A stretch of DNA of 64,000 bases, taken from contig CM069447.1 in assembly GCA_035610835.1 (NCBI GenBank), positions 77,761,982 to 77,825,981 on the forward strand, in the 5' to 3' direction. Below the pieces are notes generated by a model. That model worked only from the letters and a program-made list of their open reading frames with translations, was not told the origin of the DNA and searched no databases. The translations under genes and the position numbers were made by a program. This document shows positions 38,701 to 50,700 of this stretch, piece after piece (position 1 is the stretch's first letter; each line of letters starts with the position of its first letter). Source of the stretch: Ophiura sarsii. Its lineage: Eukaryota; Echinodermata; Ophiuroidea; Amphilepidida; Ophiuridae.

Positions 38701-41700
38701 TTGTTAAATCACGCTCCTCCTTCTCATTGAGCAACCAGCCATGAATATGCACGCTGCAATTCTAGCTTTCGCATTAAATTAACCTGTCATGTAGTTCAGG
38801 TCGGGGATTCTAGCGAGGGATGAGTCAGGATGATTGTGGGCTCTGACTCCCCACCCCTCCCTCCTCACTTGGACCATTTATTTCTGATATTTTTATGTAT
38901 TCATAAAACCACCCAGTAGCAGTCAGGACTAACATCCTACATGTATTATTCTCAAAACAGTTACAAGTATGATACGTAGCAGATGCATACGGCAATGGTG
39001 AGTACGGCAACTATAGAATCATGAGCCGCTCCATTGGTAATATCACAACATAAAATGGAACGATATTGTTACAATCACATGACATCTTTCCCATATTTAT
39101 CTTAGAGAATAAAGATTGTGTTAGATAGTTATTTATTCTTACGATTGCCGGTTTGTTCACTCAATGAAGATATGATGTTACTCTGTGGTGTGTAGGGCGA
39201 TATGTCAGTAGTCCGCAATTTATGGGGATTTCTATTGAAGGGTAAAGTAGCACTGGGGTCCAGATCAGTATCATATGTCTCATCGTCTTCATGTAAAATA
39301 AATAGATTTAAATAAAAACTATAATATAATATTATAATATACTATACTATACTATAATATAATATAATATAATATAATATAATATAATATAATATAATAT
39401 AATATAATATAGTATAATATAATATAATATAATATATAATATAATATAATATAATATACTATAATATACATGTAATATAATATAATATAATATACATGTA
39501 ATATAATATAATATAATACAATTTGGTAGTCACACCTTGATATCCCAGTCAGTGGAGAATAAAGATCCTGACGAAGAAACGTATAGTTTCGAAAGCTTGA
39601 CGATATATACCGTTCCCTCATCTATTCAACAATATTTTCACTACTTCATGGGATGCATCTTTCGAGATTCGGTAAGAGTATGGCCGTTTGGCTGATTCAC
39701 TTCACCCTTTTATTATCAGAGAATAAATATTGTGTTAGATATTTGTTTATTCTTACGATTGCCGGTTGGTTCACTCAATGAAGACATGACGTTACTCTCG
39801 GTTGTGAAGGGCGATATGTCAGTAGTTTGCAATTCATGGTGATTTCTGCTGAGGGGTAACGTAGCACTGGGATCCAGATTAGTATCATATGTCTCATCGT
39901 CCTCATGTAAAATAACTAGATGGAAAGAAAAACTATATGATATAATACATGTATGTATACATAGCACCAACAGTCCCTGACGAGGTGCTTTGACGTTGGC
40001 TTATTCAAAATAGATAATCGGTACCAGGAAACTGAGATATACATTAAATCAGCAAATTTCTTCTCGGCAGTGTCATACTTCATACAACATTATCGAATGG
40101 ATACTTTTAAAGTTATGGCGATTTCGATGACCGCGCATAACAACTGGAAAGTTGCACTAGAAATGGTTTTCTATGGGATATCATTAATTTGTGTGTGTGA
40201 TTACTGTCATAACTGTGTGCTATCTGAACCAGACACCTAGGTATCTGGATGATTGCGGTATAGCTCTGAAGATTAAACGTCTTTTGCTGATTAGCTGTGA
40301 GTCTTTACATTTTCACTTCAAACGTAGTATTAGGAAGGAAGTTATGATTTCCATGGTATTGATTGCTGTACACTGCGCTAACTACAACCAATTACGATAA
40401 CCCACCTGTTTTCCTATCTGCTGTTGTGCGGCCTTCGACATCATCGACTGTATCAGCATTTAATGTCCTTGGATTAACTAGCAAACGTCCTGTCTCTTTA
40501 GCCCTAGTTAACTCTTCTTCACTGTAGTAATGGACGTTCTCTACCAAGTCTTTGGCTTTCTTCAGATCATTTGGACTGAGGTAAGCCACTTTGACATTGG
40601 TGCCAATCGATCGTTGAATTAGTTGTCTTTCGACCAATTTCTTCATTTCCTCTATCTCACCATATCCATGGCGTTTTGTTTCCCTTTGAACACGCACGGC
40701 CACGTGGATGGCACGTTTATCGTTGGTGAGTTGGAGCATGCCTTCTGCTTTTCCAAACACTTTCAAACTAAATCGCGATAAGATGGGCTTGACGTCTTTT
40801 TTTCTGTAACGATTCATACAGCTCACTTGTAGACATGGGAACGTGTCGACTGAAAACATGTCAGTGATGTCTCGACATTCAATGCGGATGCCAAACACAT
40901 GTGTGTATCTCTCATCCTTATCCCAGCTTATCTCTTCCAATCCAGGTGGAAGCTTGGCAGGTATTATGAATGTTTTCTGGTCTGAATTTCTGTAAATAAA
41001 ACAAGGGAGAGCATAATTATTAAATGTCTGCTTCAATAAAACGTAATTAAGTTGATCTCTCTAAAGGACATGAATGATGATACACGAGTTAACAAAGACT
41101 ATGTTGTGTCAGTTTTTAATGACATTTCAGGTTTCGAAGCTTCTATCTTCATACGTTGAAACAACTTTGAATTTCATTGGTAGCGCGTTATATCAAGTAT
41201 GCTCTTATCCAATACAGCAACACAATAACTATTCAATGAAATGTTATTAAGTTGATTTCTCTAAAGGATATGAATGATAGTACACGAGCAAACAAAGACC
41301 ATGCATGTTGTGTCAGTTATTATAATGACATTTTAGGGTAAAATATAATAACAGCGCTCAACAATACATACATACCGGAACGCTAGTTCAAAATAGACTA
41401 ACAGTTGAATCAGTACATCCGTATCATCAATGTGTTTAAAATGACGTCTCAAGTCTTCATCAGAATATTCTTGTTTCTGCTCTAATCCCTTGTAATCAGC
41501 TCTGAAGTTTGGATCTGCAAATATGGGTGCAAAGATGCTAGTTGTCAACCAATTTGGTTGAAGTATGATGATGTCATCATGATTCGCCCCCATAGCATGA
41601 TGTACCTGGTTTAAAACAACAAAAGGATTACAACTATTTTAAGATTCTTATGAAACGCATTAAAACGGTGTTATTCATGCAGGTTGATATTAAAGGGCCA

Positions 41701-44700
41701 CAAGGTGGTGTTGACATTTATTTTTAACATTAATTTACCTCAGAATTAAAGATGAACATTAAAAATTAACATTCTTTTTGTTTCTACTCACAAAAACACA
41801 GCAAAACTTGATTAAAACAATACCATCGCTATTTATTGAAACTTTTCTTAAAACACCTCTATGTAAATATGGTTCGCGTTAACGCTTTCCACGACTCAAT
41901 ACTAGGCATGGTTGTACTTCTCTCAATGCATTTCTCGTGTCGATTCCAAATACGGTAATTAAAATTCAATAATTTTGAAATTTTTTAAACATTTTGTGAC
42001 ATTTTGGAATGTCGTCTGCAGCTGCCTGCCGCGTGGAAAGGGTTAAGCATCATACTGCAAGGGAACACTGTCTGACGTAAAATTCTGATATTGTAAGATC
42101 AGCATTTTTGAATCGACTTTTTGTTGTACAAAGAGGGCTGATTTTTTCTTAATCCTTATAGGTGTAAGTTCATACATGTAATATAATTGTAAAAATATAC
42201 CAATCCCGGCAGCCGCCAACACATCTCTTAGTGCCCCTATAATTCGGATCCTCATCATGGACATTTTTTTAAACAAATAACTCAGCTATAGTACGTCTGC
42301 ATTGTATACACTTTGTTTCTGTAACACCCATTGGACTTTATTCCAAAAGGCATTATGATGGGTCATTATAAAACGAAATATAAGATAAGGTTTTGGACCG
42401 ATTTTATGGTCCAGGACCATAATCAGAAAAAAGCTGTGTTAAACTCACATTGCGCTTTATTCCGTAAATATCATAAAGCTAGTAGGATATCTAATTTCAA
42501 GTTTAAAGACTAACATACCCTCTAACTAAGCGACTGTGTTATCATATGAAGAGCTGTTTTGCAAAAGGGCTTACATCCACTTCTGCCTTTTTACTCATTT
42601 TGCATTATTGAATGGACGGATATTCATTATGTGGAATGTGGCTTGTATTGTGGGTGCCTCAATTGGCGTGTATGTAGGCACTAATCCAAGTCATAGAAAC
42701 AGTAATGAACACAGCCATACACTAATTTGATAAATTCCATGGACTTGTCAATACAAATTCACTAATGTAAAATGAGTAACATGTCGGGGTGGTCTGTAGA
42801 CCCTTTTTGCAACAAAAAAAAGGCTCTTCATATAACTCTTTTAGAAATCTTAAAGCGACAAAACAGCCTGTCCTTTAGGATTATTGTAAGAGCCATCTGC
42901 AAACTTTATTTAACTTGCTTAAGTTTGTGTGGTTAACCAGTACAGATATACTCAAGCAAAGTTGACAAAACAAACTACATAAGAAAGTTTGTTAAATTAT
43001 CGTAAAGCTCGTATAAACACCAAATCCATATACGAAATGTTTAAAGACGAAACTGATACATTCCCCCATAAGTATATTTTGTTTATAAAAGTGACACAAA
43101 ATGAGTCCTCGTTGTTGATCACACTTTTGTTCTTAAACTGAGAAAGTAAACACAATCAATTAACCGGTTTTGGAAATCCAACTAAATTATCTTTTAGATC
43201 ATATAAACCTGACAACCAAACACTGAGAAATAAATGAGGGCAATGACACGTGCATCGTTTCTTGAAGACACCCTTATGAAATTGACGTCATGCACCACCT
43301 CTATTAAATGCAGACTACCGTTTAATTCACAGGTTATTACAATTTATGTATTTGAATGTTTACTAGAGTCCTATATTGCTATTGGTTTTTCAGGGAAGTC
43401 TTACAACCACCTATATCACGGATTTGTGAAACAGCACCTCTACATGATTATTATCCAATAGACATCTCCAAAGTCATCAGTGTCTTTACAACCTACCTCT
43501 CCCGTATGATGCATATACCATAAGGCTGTCTTCAACAACTCATCGCTAGACAGTTTATCAATTTCAGATCGGACCTTCTTCATGAAATCCGTTAAGTACA
43601 TGATGGGATTCCCACATCTACACCACACTTGCTTCCGTTTGGTAATTTCGTCACAGATTTTTGGAATTTGTTCACCCTAAGAATATATTTAAAAATACAT
43701 GTTTTCGTTAATAATTTAAAGATCAAAACTCAACCATATTGTGGTATAGTTGTCTGTAATAATAAATACCTGATACTACCTTTGACTTTGCTTTGATCTC
43801 TTTCTTTGTTTTCAGTTTTTACGTTTAAACATGATATCTCGAAAATATAAAAATTCTAAAAGTAAAAGTAAGATATACATGTTCCAACAGGGTGAAGGGG
43901 AAACAGATAATAACAAGGAGGAATAACGCGATAAAACAGATAAATAACGTCCCCCCCCCCCCCAACAACAAAAACACACGGAAATGCACGGGGACAAGCA
44001 ATGACAATTGCTGTGCAATAAAACAACAACGATATATGGTAACAATAAAGACCGACGTTTCAAGTGCATATTATACCACCCTTCACCAGAGACAAAATGT
44101 ACAATAAATAAAAAGGTGTTAAGAAATATAAATAAGATATAGACAAGTTCACCACTGTAATTATAGCACAATGCCAGTAATAGATGTTGACTACTAGTGA
44201 GTGTTAGACTACTAGACACCCAAGTTAACACTCAACACACTATTTACTTTTCGAATTGTTGATATTAAATCTCAAATGTATGGCATATCCCCATATCAAT
44301 ACACATTTGATATTGATAAAGCATTGATGTATAGGACAACATTTACCCGCGCATCGATCGATGTCCATGGAACTCATGCGTATACAACTTACACGTAGTG
44401 GCTCTGCAAGTTTGTCCAACGTTTCTTGCAGTATCTTCAGAGTATCTGATTGTGACCGGCGACTATCAACCAAAACCACCTCATCGTGTATTGTCAAGTA
44501 GTCCTTAAACAGATCTTTGAAGTATTGGAGGTTATTCTCAGCCGTTTCCTTTGCTGTAAGCAGATATGATAAGATGTGATTTATATATAATTATCTTGTT
44601 TGGGAAGATTAAGACATTCGATGAAAGAAGATGAAGTATAAAGATGAATATGCTCAGTTGTTCAGCAGTTTAAAAATACAGCTAGAATTCCAGCAGGATA

Positions 44701-47700
44701 TTTAAGAAAAATGGTGAATCGAGGTAGTTAACCGAGTATTTAAATTTATGTTAAATGTCATGTTTCCAAGATAATTGAACATTCAACCGTTGGGTCAGAA
44801 ATGTCATTCTAAAAGGATGAATGTCCTTGACAAAGTCCTAATGATGCAGCATATCTACATCTCGTAAAGTACAACTTCTGAGATTACAACTGGCCATTAA
44901 CTAATTTAAAACGAGCTTAACAGGTAAAGGTGGTATTGAAAGGAACTGCCTGTAAAAAGTGCGAATGTTCACTGGCAAAAATCTCAATTTGTTAAAAAAA
45001 AGACTTAGGCAATTATTGTTATTATTAAAGCTGACGATATTATATATAATATAATATAAGGCGGTTTACCAACCTACGGTGTTTTACGATTGACAATATA
45101 ACAACAATATTAACAAACACCGGAGATCTTCCCCACGAAAAATGAGCCAGGACATTCATCGGCGGGAAATTGAACCCCGGTTTCTTGAACACTAGCCAGG
45201 CGCTTTCACCCCTAAGCCACTCGTCTTGCTGGTAATAAACTGTGTTAGAGAATATTCGGAATAGTTTATTCGTAGTAGGTTTGCTAGGCTATAACACGCG
45301 CCAATATAGTTTAGGGTGATCCATTGACAAGCTTGCTTACGTACAGTATTTAGGGTCATCACAACGATCGAGATGTGTACCGACCAAAAAGATGATTTGC
45401 TGATGTTGCTCCGATGGGTTGTTCCCCGACTTGAGGAATTTCAGCCAATAGAGTATCTGTAATATGTGAGTAAGAAGAGATGTCTATTTTAATAATATCC
45501 AATGTCAACATATTATCCCCGACTAAGGCTATTGTTTAAGCAATCTTATTCCTGAACATACTGTTACATAAAGCCCATCGACAAAGATTGCAAGAACTAT
45601 TGGCGTAAGAATTTATTAGTAAGGACCCAATCCTTGATAAGTCTAAATGTCTATATTAATAACCCTCATCTGTCGTATACCTGTTCTCGTTGTTCGTCTT
45701 TGGAACAATCAAACACAACGGCAACTATTCCTCTGCTGGCTCCCAGAAACATCGCATGTGTTACACGGAACTCTATCTGTCCCGCAGTGTCCCAAATCAT
45801 AAAGGAACCGCCATGTTTCACATATTTTTCCTTGACCTTTATTCCAGGCGTTGGACATTGCTTGTCACTTGATTTGAACCTTCCCATAACCAGCTCCGAT
45901 AGCACGTATCCGCTGAAGTTCTGGGTAATATAATTCGTTTTGGCCTGGTTAGTTTATCATTCACTATTACTAAAAAGAGGTACAGTCATTAGCAATTATC
46001 TTTAAATAATAATAAAATGTGTACGACATTCGGAAAAGAAACGTAATTAGAAACGTGCATACGGGTTTTGACAGCTAATCTGTAGTCTCCACCCAGGGAT
46101 CAATCATTTTAACTTCTAGTGTTTCCTTAACTATACAGATTTCAAATTGATTCGTTGCATCTGAAATCTTGAGTGCGATCTATGGCAATCAATTTCTCTA
46201 TCTTGTTCTGATGTAGTTCACTGTGAATACCATGCAACACTATTGGAATTCAACTCCGTATATGTTTTCTGTAAAACCAGGAACACTGGTTTGTGGTGAT
46301 CACAAACCACTGACGAAGACACGATATTGGTTGTCAAAATCCGTATGGGAATATTAACATTGTAATTATAATAAGTCGTGATGTAAATATTATCAACATA
46401 AGTTCTGTAATTTCCAAATATCTATTTTAAATTCAGTATATTAATTAAATATAGTAATATTCAGATACACTGCATTAAGGGAACCTAGTAATATCCTAAT
46501 TCAGTATACTAAAGGGAACAAGGTAATATCCAGATTAAGTTTATTAAGTAAATTTAGTAATATCCAGATGCAGTATACATACAGCGTGTTTTTACTGAAG
46601 AAAAAAAGCAGGCATATGACTGCTAACGGATTAAAATCCCCCAGTAAAAACACACCACCACCGGCATTTGCCAGCTCATACCGGTTTATTTCTCCTGGAT
46701 TTTAGATGCCTTTTATCCTTCGAAACCAAGGATAATAGCGGTTGAAACCGGTTAGGAAAAGCAGTCTTTCGTCAGTATAAACACGCACGGTTCCTGCTCA
46801 GCGCGTTTGCCGGTGGAAAAGCGGAAGTGGGCACACGATGCACGATCAGATGTGTATGACCTTTCGCTGGCATTTATTATAATGAGGTCAGCGGCAGCCG
46901 GCAAATTTGTTTATCGAACTGCAATAAAATCACATCTCTCACACGAGCAACCGGCTTTTATCCTGCTTTTTATAAGACGGGTAAAAGCCTGTTTGCTTAA
47001 TAAAAACACGCTGATAGTATATTCAGTATAATATTAGGTGAACCTAGTATTATCCAGATTCAGTAAGTGAACCTAGTAATATCCATATTCAATATATAAA
47101 GTGAACATACACACAACAAAATATATAAGTTCCTCCCTAGCACATACTAGAATATTTCCAAACATATTAAAATAATCTTCAGCTAGAAAGATGCACCGAA
47201 TTGTTAGGCACATTTTGATACCAAATTTGTTGGCCTCGAGACAATGCAACGATAGGAAATTGTGCCATTTGTGACGCGATCAAGAGGAATGAGTCGGATG
47301 TCGGGGAATCCCAAATTGAGATATGGCCAATTCAAAATGGCGGCTTACATGAGTTTTGATGGAAATTCATGTATACAATTTGACATAACTTTGGAACAAA
47401 ACGTCGTATCGACATGGGGTTTTCAGTTTCTGAAAGCTTTAGGTGTCTTCTTTAAGACTGTATTAATAACTCTCTTTCGACCAGGGTCGACATCCGACTC
47501 ATTCCTCTTGATCGCGTCACATTTACCAATTTTCATACAGACAAAAAAGTGGCACTAAATCTCACTGGCTATGGCTGGTTTTGTCCATAAATTAACATAC
47601 ATTTTCTTGGTGGATTTTCGTGCACAGTCATGGGAATCTACCAAAGAATTATGTGTGGCAAGTTCGTCTGATTATGAGTGACATGACAATTTGGTCTGAT

Positions 47701-50700
47701 CATAAGTGACATGGCAATTTGGTCTGATTATGAGTGATATGGCAATTTGGTCCGATTATAAGTGACATGGCAATTTGGTCTGATTATGTGCGACATGACA
47801 ATTTGGTCTGATTGTGTGTGACGTGGCAATCTGGTCCGAGTATGAGTGACATGGCAATTTGGCTCATTTCTGTGTGACATGAAAAAATGGTCTGATTATG
47901 TGTGACAATTTCTTTAGCAGGATTTGAACCAATACCCGATCAAATTGATCTTTCTTTGTGTATTATGTGTCATTATGCTACCGTGTCTTGGTGCACAAGA
48001 TTATGATCTGCTTATTGATTTTCTTGAAATGATGCCACACATAATTGTTTGGTAGATTCCCATGTCTGTGCACGAAAATCTGTATAAAAACTGGTTAATG
48101 GCACAATTTCTTACCGTTGCATTGTCTCAAGGCCAAAAAATGGGCCCAACAATTGGGTGCATCTTTCTAGCTGAAAATTATTTTAATCCATAAAATATTG
48201 TTGGAAATATTGTATATGCTAGGGGGGAACTTACATATTTTGTTGGGTGTAGTATTATCCAGATGTCTGAACATCAGTAGGTGATCTATCCCGTTATCAA
48301 ATATAACATTAACCACACGTTATCGGAAGAATAATACTGTTACAACCTAACATGATAACCGTTGTTGTATTACCCTTGATAAGGACTTTTTCAACGTTGT
48401 CTTTCCAGCAGACGGGTCACCAACGAGAAATAACTTCACTGTATTAACAGGACGCCCTCCACTCTCCATCAACAACTTGAACTTAGCATCCTTTAAAAGC
48501 AACAGACAGGTTGGAAATATACGGTCACCTTATTAAATATACTATTTTCATCAATTAAATAAACAAACCACAATATCAACATTTTGCTTTTGTCGCACAG
48601 ACGTGACGTGTCCGTCCGCAATACGTTCATGGCTATGGGATGTGTCATATAATGTTGACGCGCTAATTTTTAACCACATTGTTCTCAGCTGTGTGATGAA
48701 TCTATGGATTTGTTTCCGGTTAACTTGCAAAATATTGCGAATGTGTTAGCTGAGGGAACGATGGATCAAAGGAGAAGAACGAGAACACAGTGAATAAACT
48801 ACGTGGACCGGATTGGTTACACAACATTCATAACCAGCTCTCACTCTCAACATTTTGTATCGATGAATAACTAACATTATCCTGGGGAATGAATGAGCTG
48901 GGGAAAGCTAGGATAGAGTATACGGAAACGACCCCTAAAATCACTCCAAGCATTTCTTAGGCTATGTTTTTTTTTTAAACCTGTAAAGAAAACTAAGTGA
49001 TTTTATGAGGGTCATTTAATTAATATTTACTCTAAATTAATTGAGATCAAACGATGTGTCGATGGTTTTTTTATAGCTGCATAATGCCAATAATATGGAA
49101 ATCGGCAACTTTCAGTTTTAGAGCTGATTTCTGTTTGATATAATATACTGCTATAGTGAGATCATTGTGGCATAAAACGCAGCAGGTTTACACTGACTTC
49201 GGTATCATCATGATTAAACCCTTTTACATTTTTAAAACCGAACATCTACGGAGGTTTGCAACCACCAAGCTTCCTTCGAAGGATATGTTATAAGAAATAA
49301 TTCCTTGTAGTTGTGAGCACTTACTTTTACTACTCTTTCAAATGCAAGGTACTCATCATCCCGTTGAAATATACCCCTCAGCCTCGGCCATACCTCTAGA
49401 GCGATGTTGCCTTTCTAATGAAGAAAAAATGTGAATACATGCATTTGTAATATTAATCAAAGCGACTCCTTGACGATACGAAAGCATTATATGAGTTTCA
49501 ACGCAATTGCTGCCATCCTACGTCGTATGGAAATTTCGTTTAGTGCAGTCCAACATATTCTAACGTGTCTACATAAGTTTAAGACATGACCTTTTTATCC
49601 CTGATATTTGTTTTCAAATGCCTATATTTTGTTCGCACCAAAGTCGAGGTTACATGCCGAGTGAGGTGTATGATCTTGATTTAAAAACAAATAGTATTTG
49701 TATCCTGTAGGGGCACAGGGAGTTTAACTTCTCTAACGTCTCAGCTTTAACCACATCGATTTAATGTATATTTCATCAACATGTATAAATAAGCATCAAC
49801 AGAAATACCCACACGACTGTCTACCCGGGGTTGGCTAGATTTCGTAGATAAGAACTACACACTCTGTGGATTTAGAATATTATGTCTAACCACAATTCCT
49901 ACTAGTGGGAATCGAGCCATGTATCTCTGCATTGCAAAGCCTGTGTAGTAGGATTGTTACGATTTAATAGGTTTTTGATGATGTATTAATTAACTGTAAT
50001 GTTACACGCGTTTTAGCAAATGGCTTTAAGGGATGGCATCCAGAATCGTACGGATTGAAAACCGAAGATCGGAAAGGGTAAATGCACTGGGATAAACGGA
50101 CAGTTATGTGTAGATAAACGGAACGCGGTTAAATAATGACCAACCAATACGTGTTTAGCCATGCTTAGCGAACGCGTTGAACAACTCCCGTGAACGGACA
50201 GCCAGTGCGTTTACCTTTCTGATCTACGGTTTTCAATCCGTACGAATCTGGATGCTTTCTATAAGCTAGTTTAATTAAAATTATTCATCAGTTCTTAATT
50301 TATGCACCGAGCGCATGATATGTGTATGCCTGTCGCAGCGTTTGCTGTTGCTTTCTGTTTTAGCTGGGCGCTTCGATCGCCATATTGGAAGGTGTGATGG
50401 GGATAAAACTCAGAGATTGAAAACTTCAACATAAAATCAGGTGAATGTGTTGGCATTCTTTCAATGTAAGTACTGTTAGATATGTGTTGAACAGTTTATG
50501 ATCACAAATATGTTGTATGGGATATGTCTGTACATTTTCTGTTCCAGGTCATTTGCGAGCACCATCTACCACTTTACCCTCGTCCTTCTCAGGGGTGGTT
50601 ACCGCCTCACTTTAACAGATTTCGCGAGAAGCCAATTGGGCTACGTTGACCGACGTGCCAATCAATACAGGCAGATACGGCATATTTGGTTGTTTGGAAG

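Larger units (their letters stand above)
47108..48250. mobile_element. Foldback element with minisatellite loop
   Basis: Long diverged inverted arms: left 47108-47270 plus 47615-47661, right 48034-48250. Shared blocks include CAGCTAGAAAGATGCACC, GAGACAATGCAACG, AAATTGTGCCA and GGGAATCTACCAAA. The left arm is split by the 250-bp element listed next. The loop holds a ~28-bp minisatellite and a tRNA-like segment (B box GGTTCAAATCC on the minus strand, about 47925-47940). Confidence 0.7.

Noticed and set aside
39352..39621. Tyr/Ile-rich open frame on the minus strand
   Set aside because: Translation of a TATAA microsatellite.
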